A DNA stretch of 64,000 nt from Polyangium sp. y55x31 (GTDB lineage: Bacteria > Myxococcota_A > Polyangia > Polyangiales > Polyangiaceae). The translations under genes and the position numbers were made by a program. Where the stretch lies: NCBI RefSeq assembly GCF_029946505.1, contig NZ_JARZHG010000004.1:186001-250000 (forward strand). The letters run 5' to 3'. How positions within the stretch are numbered: position 1 is the first letter of the stretch; each line of letters begins with the position of its first letter. This document shows positions 28,644 through 37,108 of this stretch, piece after piece. Under the pieces are notes generated by a model that saw only the letters and a list, made by a program, of their open reading frames with translations, searched no databases and had not been told where the DNA came from.

Positions 28644-30395
28644 GTGACCGCGCCCCAGCTCTCCCCCGGTTACGTCATCGCCGGCAAGTACTCGGTCCAG
28701 GCTCTCCTGGGCAACGGCGGCTCCTCGGCCACGTATCGCGTCGTCGACGCGACGGGGCGCGCGATGGCGGTGCGTATCTACTCGCCGAGCATCGCGCAGC
28801 GCCCCGAAGTGATGACGATGATCGAGCAGATCTACACGGCGACGAACGGGCTTCCGCCCGACGTCGTGCTGCCGGTCCTCGATGCTGGCTACGATCCGCA
28901 GACCGCCGCGCCCTTCACGGTGACGGAGCTCTCGCCGACGCCTTCGCTCGCGCAGCTCGTCTCGCAGCGCCCGCTCTCGCCGCAGGAGGTCGCCCAGATC
29001 GCGCAGAACATGGCGCGCACGCTGGACAACGCCCACGTGCGGCAGCTCATGCACCACGCGCTCAAGCCGACGAACGTGTTCGTCGCGCCGCAAGGCTTCG
29101 CCGTGCGCATCATGGACTTCGGCGCGGGCCTCGCGCGGAGCTACGTCCAGACGAACGAGGGCTACGCGATCGCCGCGCCCTGGGTCGCGCCCGAGCAGAT
29201 GCAAGGCGGCGCGCCCGCAGGCCCCGCGGCCGACGTGTTCGCGATGGGCCTCGTGCTCTTCTACGCGCTCACGGGCCGGCCGTACTGGCGTTCCTGCCAG
29301 GGCCCGCAGCCCGACCTCGCCTCGTGGCAACACGAGCTCGTCGGCCCTCGTCAGCCCGCATCGCAGCGCGCGCAGGAGCTCGGCGCGATGGTCTCGCCCG
29401 TGCTCGACGCGGTCTTCAACCGCGCGCTCGCGCTCGATCCGAACGAGCGCTTCCGCCAGGCCAGCGAGCTCGCGGTGGCGTTCTCCGCCGCGGCGAACAT
29501 GCCCGAGATGGCCACGAGCGCGACCATCGCGTTCCCCGCGATCGGCGGCGCCGATCCGATGGGACCGACGGCCGCGGTGCCGGTGTACCAGCCCGGCGGC
29601 CAGAATGATGGCTCGGGCTACCCGCCGCCGCCTCCGCCCGGAGGCGGCATGGGTGGTCCCGGCATGGGCGGCCCTGGCATGGGTAGTCCCGGCATGGGTC
29701 CGGGCGCGCCGTCGAACCCGGACATGGGCATGGGCATGGGCCCGGGCCCCGGCCCGATGGCGCCGACGACGGCGGCGCCGCGCCTTCCGATGGATGCGAG
29801 CGGCGGCTCGAAGAAGCTGCCGATCATCATCGGCGTCGCGGCGGTCCTCTTGATCGGCGGCGCGGTGGGCGCGTTCATCATCGCGGGCGGCAAGGACAAG
29901 AAAGACGGCGAGGACCCGAACGCGCCGATCGCCATCACGCCGACGGGCGCGCCAACCACGAGCGGTGAAAGCACCGCGGCGCCCCCGAGCACGGGCGAAG
30001 CGCCGCCGCCCACGCCGCCGCCCGCGGCCGAGGAGGTCGAGGTCGCGATCAAGTGCAGCCCGGGCTGCGACGCGATCAAGGTCGACGACAAGGCGATCGA
30101 GGATCCGTCGAAGCTCAAGCTCGCGCCGGGCGCGCACAAGGTCGAGCTCTCGAAGGCCGGATACGTCACGCAGAACGACGACATCACGATCGAGGCCGGC
30201 AAGAAGTTCGAGAAGGAATACAAGCTCGCCGAGGTCCCGAAAGAGACGGCGCAGGCCGCGAGCACCGCGAAGTCGAGCGGCAGCGGCGGCGGCAGCACGA
30301 CGAAGACGAACCCCACGCCGACGACGAAGCCGACGAGCACGGCGAAGACCGGCACGAAATGCACGGGGGTCGGTCTCTTCAAGAAGTGCAAGTAA
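28644..30395 (+). CDS. Membrane pseudokinase with PEGA domain
   Basis: A 583-residue protein. The kinase-like region (1-290) keeps a Gly loop (LLGNGGSSATY) and MDFGAG. However, the ATP-binding Lys is Arg (MAVRIY) and the catalytic HRD reads HHA (HHALKPTN), losing the base Asp. Catalysis is therefore unlikely. A Gly/Pro/Met-rich linker (about 330-375, GGPGM repeats) leads to a membrane helix (about 392-415). An exported PEGA domain follows (about 470-530, CSPGCDAIKVDDKAI ... PGAHKVELSKAGY), then a Ser/Thr/Lys-rich tail. It starts at GTG, 3 nt after the preceding lipoprotein. A scaffold or sensor role is inferred. Confidence 0.85.
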   Translation: MTAPQLSPGYVIAGKYSVQALLGNGGSSATYRVVDATGRAMAVRIYSPSIAQRPEVMTMIEQIYTATNGLPPDVVLPVLDAGYDPQTAAPFTVTELSPTPSLAQLVSQRPLSPQEVAQIAQNMARTLDNAHVRQLMHHALKPTNVFVAPQGFAVRIMDFGAGLARSYVQTNEGYAIAAPWVAPEQMQGGAPAGPAADVFAMGLVLFYALTGRPYWRSCQGPQPDLASWQHELVGPRQPASQRAQELGAMVSPVLDAVFNRALALDPNERFRQASELAVAFSAAANMPEMATSATIAFPAIGGADPMGPTAAVPVYQPGGQNDGSGYPPPPPPGGGMGGPGMGGPGMGSPGMGPGAPSNPDMGMGMGPGPGPMAPTTAAPRLPMDASGGSKKLPIIIGVAAVLLIGGAVGAFIIAGGKDKKDGEDPNAPIAITPTGAPTTSGESTAAPPSTGEAPPPTPPPAAEEVEVAIKCSPGCDAIKVDDKAIEDPSKLKLAPGAHKVELSKAGYVTQNDDITIEAGKKFEKEYKLAEVPKETAQAASTAKSSGSGGGSTTKTNPTPTTKPTSTAKTGTKCTGVGLFKKCK

Positions 30396-30421
30396 TCGTT
30401 CGACGCTGATTTCTCCCGAGG

Positions 30422-30454
30422 CGGCCCGCTACGTTTTCCCTTCGTAGCGGGCCG
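30422..30454 (+). terminator. Intrinsic terminator after the pseudokinase gene
   Basis: A perfect 12-bp stem, CGGCCCGCTACG (30422-30433) with CGTAGCGGGCCG (30443-30454), and a 9-nt loop, followed by TTTCCATTTC. It sits 27 nt after the stop codon. This is one of the cleanest terminators in the window. Confidence 0.75.
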
Positions 30455-30565
30455 TTTCCATTTCGAATCACCATCCGTCCGTCCCCACCTGGTCAAAACG
30501 CGGCTCGGGCCCCACGCTCGTCCTGGATGCACGCGGCGGCTCGTCCGCCATGGGGGAATTGCGCA

Positions 30566-30582
30566 CGGAGAGGACCTCTCCG
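30566..30582. promoter_or_regulatory. Palindromic operator-like site before the SIMPL gene
   Basis: CGGAGAGG-A-CCTCTCCG: 8-bp arms around a single base, 20 bp before ATG 30603. The compact centre fits a protein-binding dyad better than an RNA hairpin, since a 1-nt loop cannot form. The regulator is unknown. Confidence 0.4.
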
Positions 30583-30602
30583 CGTCTTGAAAGGGGGGCA
30601 TC

Positions 30603-31430
30603 ATGGCAATGGCGAAACGTCTCCGGACCGGCTCGCGGCGGCTCGCGGGCGCGGCGCTGGGAATCCTGTCGTTCGTTTTCCCGAGCGCCTCCTCGGCGGT
30701 GAAGGCCGAGGAGAAGGGCAGCGGCGCTGCGGCGCAGGAGGGCGGCAAGGCGCAGACGAACATCGTCCTGCAAGAGCAGCTCACGGAGCTCATCACCTCG
30801 AGCGGCCGGGGCGAGATCGTGGCGAAGCCGGACGCGATGCGCGCCGAGCTCGGGGTCGAGGTCCAGGCGAAGACGCTGGATCAGGCGCAGAGCGAGCTCG
30901 CGCGCAAGATGGCGAACGTGACGAGCGCGATCGAGAAGCTCGGCCTCGACGGCCTCACGCTCCAGACGGCGACGCTGCAAATCCAGCCGGTCCAGGGCAA
31001 GCCCGAGGCCGGCCGCGCGCCGAAGATCGTCGGTTATCGCGCGCAGAACACGCTGTCGATCACGTTGCGTCTCGCGAAGGCCGGTGAGCTCGGCTCGCAG
31101 GCGGCGAAGCTCATCGACGCGGGCGTCGGCGCGGGCGCGAACGTGGTGCAGGGGATCTCGTTCTTCCTCGCGCGCCCGGAAGAGGCGCAGGCCAAGGCGC
31201 TGCACCTCGCGACCGTGGACGCGGAGCGGAACGCGAAGATCCTCGCGGCCTCGTCGGGCGTTCGTCTGCTCGGGCTGCACAGCCTGGATGGCTCGCAGGG
31301 CCGGCTGTCGCCGATCTTCCTCGACGTGGACATCGCGAAGGCGTCGCTCGAGCTTTCGACGACGGTCGAGCCGGGGGAGCTCACGATCACGGCGACCGTG
31401 GCGGCCCGGTATCACTTCGCGAACCCGTGA
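30603..31430 (+). CDS. Periplasmic SIMPL-domain (DUF541) protein
   Basis: A 275-residue exported protein with an N-terminal signal (LAGAALGILSFVFPSASSA). The mature part is a SIMPL/DUF541 domain: SGRGEIVAKPDAMRAELGV, a long helix with AQSELARKMANVTSAIEKLG, then IVGYRAQNTLSITLR and PGELTITATVAARY. The family is widespread in Gram-negative periplasm with ill-defined roles (YggE, oxidative-stress reports). A purine-rich AAGGGGGG ribosome-binding site precedes ATG 30603. Its stop overlaps a GTG that opens the lpxA reading frame. Confidence 0.87.
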   Translation: MAMAKRLRTGSRRLAGAALGILSFVFPSASSAVKAEEKGSGAAAQEGGKAQTNIVLQEQLTELITSSGRGEIVAKPDAMRAELGVEVQAKTLDQAQSELARKMANVTSAIEKLGLDGLTLQTATLQIQPVQGKPEAGRAPKIVGYRAQNTLSITLRLAKAGELGSQAAKLIDAGVGAGANVVQGISFFLARPEEAQAKALHLATVDAERNAKILAASSGVRLLGLHSLDGSQGRLSPIFLDVDIAKASLELSTTVEPGELTITATVAARYHFANP

Positions 31431-31549
31431 CGGATCGCGTCCGCCGCGCGAGGCGCCGCGCAGGCTTCGGCCGGCCGGCCCTCGCGCGGCAGAACTTTGC
31501 GGGCGTTCGCCTTGCCAAGCGCGGCGCCCGTCACGAGAATGCGCCGCCC

Positions 31550-32314
31550 GTGGCCGTCTCGATCCATCCCCTCGCGCACGTCGATCCCGGGGCGAAGCTC
31601 GGCGCGGACGTCGTCGTGGGCCCGTTCGCCGTGATCGAGGACGACGCGGAGATCAGCGACGGCTGCCGCATCGACGCGCACGCGGTGATCGCGGCGGGCA
31701 GCCGCATCGGGCGTCGCAACGTGGTCCATTCGTTCGCGGTGCTCGGCGGCGCGCCGCAGGATCGAAGGTACGCGGGTGAACCGACCACGCTCGTCGTGGG
31801 CGACGACAACGTGTTCCGCGAGCACGTGACGGCGCACCGCGGCACCGGGTATGGCGGCGGCGTTACGCGCATCGGGAATGCGGGCCTCTTCATGGTGGGC
31901 GTGCACGTCGCGCACGACGCGATCGTGGGAGATCGCGTGACGCTCGCGAACGGGACCCTGCTCGCCGGGCACGTCGTGCTCGAAGATCACGTGGTGACCG
32001 GTGGTCACGTCGCCGTCGCGCCGTTCGTCCGCGTGGGCGCGCGCTCGTTCCTCGCGGGCGGATCGATGGTCGAGCGCGACGTGCCGCCGTTCGTCATCGC
32101 CGAAGGAAACCGGGCGCGCGTGCGTGCCCTGAACCGCGTCGGGCTCGAACGAACGGGCGTCCCGCTCGAATCACGCGTCGCCCTGAAGCGGGCCTTTCGG
32201 GCGATCTTCGTGGGGGATCTTCCGCGCGCCGAGGCCCTCGCGCGATTCGAATCCGACCCGGATCCGTTCGTCCGCGAGCTCGTCGCGTTTCTTCGCGCGC
32301 CGCCTCGCCGGTAG
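31550..32314 (+). CDS. lpxA: Acyl-[ACP]-UDP-N-acetylglucosamine O-acyltransferase
   Basis: A 254-residue left-handed beta-helix acyltransferase. Hexapeptide repeats begin at IHPLAHVDPGAKLG. NVFREHVTAHRGT and VHVAHDAIVGD (catalytic His) match LpxA signatures, and the C-terminal helices are present. It should place the first acyl chain of lipid A. The frame extends 41 codons upstream to GTG 31427, which overlaps the SIMPL stop. That stretch is Arg-rich and does not resemble any LpxA N-terminus, so GTG 31550 is chosen. It is isolated from lpxD, fabZ and lpxB. Its 3' end overlaps the convergent membrane gene by 144 nt. Confidence 0.85.
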   Translation: MAVSIHPLAHVDPGAKLGADVVVGPFAVIEDDAEISDGCRIDAHAVIAAGSRIGRRNVVHSFAVLGGAPQDRRYAGEPTTLVVGDDNVFREHVTAHRGTGYGGGVTRIGNAGLFMVGVHVAHDAIVGDRVTLANGTLLAGHVVLEDHVVTGGHVAVAPFVRVGARSFLAGGSMVERDVPPFVIAEGNRARVRALNRVGLERTGVPLESRVALKRAFRAIFVGDLPRAEALARFESDPDPFVRELVAFLRAPPRR

Positions 32315-32728
32315 CGTGAACGGCGGTTTGTCGAAGCGGGCGCGCAGGCGGTTGCACGCGTGCAGCACCGCGGGCACCGCGATGATCCGCCGCTCGATCG
32401 CGCGTTTGCCCGGAACGTCCAGCAGCACGAGACCGATGAAGAGCGTAAGCAGCCCTTGTCCCGGTACGCCAGGCAGGGAGAGCACGATCCCCAGAATGAC
32501 CAGGAAAAACCCGAGCAGGTTCTTGCCTGCGATCCCGAGGGCGCGCTGCCAGGCCGGACGATCGGCGAGGAAGCTACCTGGGCCGCGCGTCTCCTCGAAA
32601 TGATCCGGAGGAAGCCGGACGATCACGAACGCCACCACGGCCAGGCTGAGCACGAGGCTCAATCCGAAGACACCCACGCCCACGAAGATCTGCGATGCGT
32701 GGATTTCCAGCGTGTGGAGCAAATTCAT
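32171..32728 (-). CDS. Small membrane protein, PGPGW-like
   Basis: A 185-residue protein. Two hydrophobic segments (about 12-40 and 68-105) frame SLPGVPGQGLLTLFIG and LLDVPGKRAIERRI, which resemble the PGPGW/DUF transmembrane family. The cytoplasmic tail (about 130-185) is highly charged. The last 144 nt lie antisense to the end of lpxA; no earlier stop exists in this frame, so the tail is probably real. ATG 32728 begins the first hydrophobic segment. Function unknown. Confidence 0.7.
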   Translation of the reverse strand: MNLLHTLEIHASQIFVGVGVFGLSLVLSLAVVAFVIVRLPPDHFEETRGPGSFLADRPAWQRALGIAGKNLLGFFLVILGIVLSLPGVPGQGLLTLFIGLVLLDVPGKRAIERRIIAVPAVLHACNRLRARFDKPPFTLPARRRAKKRDELADERIRVGFESREGLGARKIPHEDRPKGPLQGDA

Positions 32729-32858
32729 CCAGCCGCGCCCCCCGCACCGACGAACAACCGCGCCTCGCCGAGATTCCCTGTCATGTAGCGCACGCCGTCA
32801 TGCGGGCAAGGCGCGCGGAGGGCTCGTCAATCCGAGCGTTTTGGACGAAGCTCCGCGC

Positions 32859-34049
32859 ATGATCGAGGCGGCGAAAGCGCACCTCCATGCGCGGGAAGAA
32901 GCGGCCCTCGTGCTGCTCGAAGCGCTCGTCGGGGAGAACTCGTTCACGGACAACGTGCCGGGCGGGACGCGCGTGGGCGAGATGCTCGCGGCGGAGCTGC
33001 GCGCGATCGAAGGCGTGAGCTCGGTACGGTCTCATGCGAGCGCGCGGTATGCGCCGCACTGGGTCGCGAGGACGGCGGCGGCGGAGGCATCGGCCGCGGG
33101 ATGCGTGGCGATCGTGGGGCACCTCGATACCGTGTTTCCGCCCGGGACCTTCGAGGGATTCCGGCGCGAGGGGCCGATCGCGCGAGGCCCCGGCGTGCTC
33201 GACATGAAGGGCGGGCTCGTCGTGGTGCTCGAAGCATTGCGCGCGCTCGCGCACGTGGGCGTGCTCGCGCGCGTGCCGATCCGCGTGGTGATCGTGTCGG
33301 ACGAAGAGGTCGGTTCGCCCGAGGGACAGCACGTGATCGCCGAGGAGGTGAAAGGCGCGGGCGCGGCGCTCGTGTTCGAGGCGGGACGCGTGAAGGATCT
33401 CGTGATCACGTCGCGCAAGGGCACGGGCAGCGCGCGTGTCATCGCGACGGGCAAAGCGGCGCACGCGGGCAACGCGCATGCGGACGGCGCGAATGCGATC
33501 TGGGCGCTCGCGCGGTTCATCGATCACGCGCAGAAGCTCACGGACTACACGCGCGGCGTGACCGTGAACGTGGGGACGATCCGCGGCGGGCAGTCGAAAA
33601 ACACGGTGCCGGATCGGGCCGAGGCCGAGCTCGATTTCCGCTACGAGCGGCGCGCCGACGGAGACGCGCTCCTTGTGTCGCTCGCCGAAGTCGCGAAGGA
33701 AGCGGCGCTGCCGGGGACGACGGTGACCGTGACGGGCGGCATCGCGCGATCGTCGCTCGAGCGTACCGCGGCTTCCGTGGCGCTTTACGAGGCGTACGCC
33801 GCGTGCGCGCGGGCCGCGGGGCTCGGGGACGGCGAGGCGCCGCTCGTGGGTGGAGGCTCGGATGCGGCGACGACGGCCGCGCTCGGCATTCCGTCGATCG
33901 ACGGACTCGGGCCGCGCGGATCGGGCTTTCACACGCACGAGGAGCGCATCGAGGTGGCCACGCTCGTGCCGAAGGCAGAGGCGATCGTGCGGTTTTTGCT
34001 GGGCTACATGCAGAAGTTCGACACGGACGGCTTGTTGCGATCTTCTTGA
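32859..34049 (+). CDS. M20-family zinc peptidase (glutamate carboxypeptidase/ArgE-like)
   Basis: A 396-residue metallopeptidase. Zinc ligands and catalytic residues are in VGHLDTVFP (His, Asp), VLDMKGG (bridging Asp), SDEEVGS (catalytic Glu-Glu) and the late FHTHEE His. A dimerisation lid with KAAHAGNAHADGANAI follows the glutamate carboxypeptidase pattern. It is cytoplasmic and likely removes an N-acyl or C-terminal glutamate group; substrate not determined. ATG 32859 is chosen over a long Arg-rich extension upstream; TTG 32841 is also in frame. Confidence 0.88.
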   Translation: MIEAAKAHLHAREEAALVLLEALVGENSFTDNVPGGTRVGEMLAAELRAIEGVSSVRSHASARYAPHWVARTAAAEASAAGCVAIVGHLDTVFPPGTFEGFRREGPIARGPGVLDMKGGLVVVLEALRALAHVGVLARVPIRVVIVSDEEVGSPEGQHVIAEEVKGAGAALVFEAGRVKDLVITSRKGTGSARVIATGKAAHAGNAHADGANAIWALARFIDHAQKLTDYTRGVTVNVGTIRGGQSKNTVPDRAEAELDFRYERRADGDALLVSLAEVAKEAALPGTTVTVTGGIARSSLERTAASVALYEAYAACARAAGLGDGEAPLVGGGSDAATTAALGIPSIDGLGPRGSGFHTHEERIEVATLVPKAEAIVRFLLGYMQKFDTDGLLRSS

Positions 34050-34180
34050 GGCGCGGCCGTCCTTCTGCGATCCTGACGGACGACAACCGTGCAGGGTCCG
34101 GCGAGGTACGAGCTGCGAGACCGGGCGAGGAGCTCGGGCGGCCGCGTTTTGTGCGCGTGCGGGGCTTGGAGGGGGGACGC

Positions 34181-35830
34181 ATGAGCTCGCTCGGGGACGT
34201 GGGGGCGGGACACACGCTGGGACGGTACGAGCTGCTCGTGCCGATCGCGCAGGGCGGCATGGCCGTCGTCTGGGCCGCGCGCATGAAGGGCACGCGCGGC
34301 TTCCAGAAGATCGTCGCGGTCAAGACGATGCTGCCCGAGCTGTCGCAAGATCCGCAGTTCGAGGACATGTTCCTCGCGGAGGCGGGCCTCGCCTCGCGCA
34401 TCCGGCATCCGCACGTCTGCGAGATCCTCGATCTCGGCGAGCAGGACGGGCTGATCTACATCGTGATGGAGTGGATCGACGGCGAGCCGCTCAGCCAGCT
34501 CGCGCGCGCGGCGCGTCAAAAGGGCGGCGTCCCGATGCTCATCGCGCTCCGCATCTGCCTCAACGCGGCGCTCGGGCTCCACGCCGCGCACGAGCTGCAG
34601 GACGAGCTCGGCACGCTCGTGGGGCTCGTGCATCGCGACGTCTCGCCGCAGAACATCCTCGTCACGTACGACGGCGTCGTGAAGATCGTGGACTTCGGCG
34701 TCGCCAAGGCCACGGCCGTCTCGGACACGGGCGCGACGAAGGACGGCCAGCTCAAGGGCAAGGTGCCGTTCATGTCGCCCGAGCAGGCGCTCGGAAAGGC
34801 CGTGGATCGCCGCACGGACGTCTTCGCGCTCGGCATCGTGCTCTACCAGCTCCTCGCCTCGAAGCACCCGTTCCGCGGCGACAACGACATGATCACGCTG
34901 CGCCGGATCTGCGACAAAGATCCGGCGCCGTCGCTCGCCTCGGCGATGCCGAACTGCCCGCAGCTCCTGAACGACATCGTCATGAAGGCGCTCGAGAAGG
35001 ACGCCGACAAGCGTTACCCGTCGATGGCGGAGTTCGCGCGCTCGATCGATCGTGGGATCGCGGAGCTCAAGCTCGCAGGACAGCCCGACGAGGACGTGGT
35101 CGCGTTCGTGAAGTCGATGCTCGGCGAGCGCGCCGAGAAGCGCCGCACGGCGATCCGCGAGGGACTCAAGCTCGCCGACGAGCGCGCCGAGCAACGCGAG
35201 CAGCTCAAGGCGCAACGCGCCGCGCTCCTCGCGCAGGCGCGGGCGAACGGCGGGACGATCCCGCCGGGGCTGCTCGCGAGCCACATGCCCTCGATCCCGC
35301 CGGGGCTGCAGTCGATCCCGCCGCCGCCTGGAACGACGGACATCGCCACGATCGCGCACGGCCGCGCGAGCCTCATGCCCGGCGCGCTCACCGCGACGCA
35401 AGGCGCGCCCTCGCAGCCGACGGCGGCCGCGATCGTCGCCGACGTCGACGCCGCGGCCTTCACCGGAGGCGGGAAGAAGAAGCTCGCCGTGGTGTTCGGC
35501 GCGATCGGCGTGCTCGCGATCGGCGGCGCGGTCCTCGCGTTCTCGGAAGGCTCGACGCAGCCGGACGCCGCGACGCAGCCCGCGGCCACGCAGGCGCCCG
35601 CGGCGCCCACGCCCGCGCCCACGCCGACCACCCTCCCCCCGCCCGTCACGAGCGCCGCGCCCACGACGAGCGCGACGACGCAGCCCGCGACGCACAACCA
35701 GGGCGCGGGGACGAAGGCCACGGCGCCGAGCGGGGCCGGCGCCACGAAGACGCCGAGCACGAAGAGCACCGGCGCCACGAAGTCGGGCAGCCAGGACAAC
35801 CTGCCGAGGGTGCGTGATCCCGGCTTCTGA
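34181..35830 (+). CDS. Membrane Ser/Thr protein kinase
   Basis: A 549-residue kinase. Gly loop AQGGMAVVW (23-31), ATP-binding K48 (VAVKTM), HRDVSPQN (151-158), DFG (about 171) and MSPEQ are all present. A helical, charged juxtamembrane region (about 310-370) and one membrane helix (about 433-453) precede a Pro/Ala/Thr-rich exported tail of about 95 residues with no domain. GGAGGGGGG before ATG 34181 is a strong ribosome-binding site. The closest relative in the window by motif style is the kinase at 921. Substrate unknown. Confidence 0.9.
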   Translation: MSSLGDVGAGHTLGRYELLVPIAQGGMAVVWAARMKGTRGFQKIVAVKTMLPELSQDPQFEDMFLAEAGLASRIRHPHVCEILDLGEQDGLIYIVMEWIDGEPLSQLARAARQKGGVPMLIALRICLNAALGLHAAHELQDELGTLVGLVHRDVSPQNILVTYDGVVKIVDFGVAKATAVSDTGATKDGQLKGKVPFMSPEQALGKAVDRRTDVFALGIVLYQLLASKHPFRGDNDMITLRRICDKDPAPSLASAMPNCPQLLNDIVMKALEKDADKRYPSMAEFARSIDRGIAELKLAGQPDEDVVAFVKSMLGERAEKRRTAIREGLKLADERAEQREQLKAQRAALLAQARANGGTIPPGLLASHMPSIPPGLQSIPPPPGTTDIATIAHGRASLMPGALTATQGAPSQPTAAAIVADVDAAAFTGGGKKKLAVVFGAIGVLAIGGAVLAFSEGSTQPDAATQPAATQAPAAPTPAPTPTTLPPPVTSAAPTTSATTQPATHNQGAGTKATAPSGAGATKTPSTKSTGATKSGSQDNLPRVRDPGF

Positions 35831-35879
35831 GCCGCGCGCCTGATCGTTCGACGCCCAACGGGTTCGCCTGGACGAACCG

Positions 35880-37061
35880 TCAGGCGAGGACCGCGAACTT
35901 GAGGTACCGGCCTTCGAACCACGCGGGCAGCGTGGGGTGATCGGGCGGCTGGCCGTGCATGGCCACGAGCGAGAGATCGTCCCGACCGAGCGCCGCGTCG
36001 TCGAGCGTCCCGAGGAACTCCTCGGCCGAGACGTGGCTCGAACAGGACGCCGCGCAGAGCAGCCCCCGCGGCGCGAGGACCTTGGCGAGCGCGCCGTGGA
36101 GCTTGCGGTACGCGGCGAGCGCGCGCGGCTTCGTCCGCTCGTTCGGCGCGAAGCTCGGCGGATCCGAGACGATGAGGTCGAACTTGTCGCCACGACGCGC
36201 TGCGGCTTCGAGGAACGCGAAGGCGTCGGCCGTGACGAACGCGTGCTTCGCCGGGTCGAGCCCGTTCGCGCGGAACGAGCGTTGCGCGGTCGCGTGCGCG
36301 GCGGCGGCGACGTCGACCGAGGTCACGTGCGCGGCACCGCCGAGCGCGGCCGCGACCGAGAAGCCGCCTGCGTAGCTGTAGAGGTTCAGCGCGCGGGCGC
36401 GGCGGGCGCCGAACGCGCGGACGCGGGCGCGGTTGTCGCGCTGATCGAGGAACGCGCCCGTCTTCTGCCCGTGCGCGAGGTCGACCTCCATCGCCATGCC
36501 GTTCTCGCGCACGATCACGCGGTCCTCGGGCTCGTCGCCGGCGAGCGGGCGGATGCGACGATCGCCGGCCTCGTCGCGGGCGCGGCGGAGCGCGACGCTG
36601 CGGACGCCACGCCCGGCGAGCGAACGCGCGAGCTTCGGCGCGAGTTTTTCGATCCACGGATCGAGGTGATCGCCGTCGAGGCGGACGATCGCGACGTGCG
36701 CGTACCTGTCGATCACGAGGCCGGGCACGTGGTCGCCTTCGCCGTTGCAGAGCCGATACGCGTCGGTGTCGGGCCCGATGAACGCTTCGCGCCGGGCGAA
36801 GGCGCGCTCGATCCGCTCGAGCAGCGCGCGCTCGTCGATGCGCCCGCTCTGGCCGAAGACGCGCACGGCGATGGGGGATTCTGCGTCCCAGAGGCCCACG
36901 CCGATCGGCTCGCCTTCCTCGCTCGCGAGGGAGACGGGCGTGCCCGAGTCGAGCTTGGACGGCCGTGCGAGGCCTTCGCGGTACACCCAGGGATGACCAC
37001 GACGAACGGAGGCGGCGGCGGATCGGGTGAGGCGGAGCGTCTTCGAATCGCGTGCGGTCAC
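35880..37061 (-). CDS. rlmI: 23S rRNA m5C1962 methyltransferase
   Basis: A 393-residue RlmI/RlmK-type methyltransferase. The N-terminal PUA domain includes RGHPWVYREG. The SAM domain shows LNLYSYAGGFSVAAALGG, SVDVAAAAHA, LIVSDPPSFAPN and AASCSSHVS with the catalytic Cys. It methylates a cytosine in 23S rRNA. Translation begins at GTG 37061, which leads directly into TLRLTRSAAASVRRG. It is convergent with the kinase at 34181. Confidence 0.92.
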   Translation of the reverse strand: MTARDSKTLRLTRSAAASVRRGHPWVYREGLARPSKLDSGTPVSLASEEGEPIGVGLWDAESPIAVRVFGQSGRIDERALLERIERAFARREAFIGPDTDAYRLCNGEGDHVPGLVIDRYAHVAIVRLDGDHLDPWIEKLAPKLARSLAGRGVRSVALRRARDEAGDRRIRPLAGDEPEDRVIVRENGMAMEVDLAHGQKTGAFLDQRDNRARVRAFGARRARALNLYSYAGGFSVAAALGGAAHVTSVDVAAAAHATAQRSFRANGLDPAKHAFVTADAFAFLEAAARRGDKFDLIVSDPPSFAPNERTKPRALAAYRKLHGALAKVLAPRGLLCAASCSSHVSAEEFLGTLDDAALGRDDLSLVAMHGQPPDHPTLPAWFEGRYLKFAVLA

Positions 37062-37108
37062 GGGGCTTTGGCAAGCCTACTTCCGGGCCCCTCGTGATAG
37101 AAGGGCGC

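Noticed and set aside
27807-30137. 776-residue minus-strand frame
   Set aside because: Shadow of the lipoprotein and pseudokinase genes, composed of Arg/Ala/His repeats.
31427-31549. N-terminal extension of lpxA from GTG 31427
   Set aside because: Arg-rich, unlike any LpxA N-terminus; hexapeptide repeats start right at GTG 31550. The GTGA overlap with the SIMPL gene is probably coincidental, though not excluded.
35861-35878. GGTTCG/CGAACC hairpin between the 34181 kinase and rlmI
   Set aside because: Only 6 bp with no U-tract; too weak to call a terminator.
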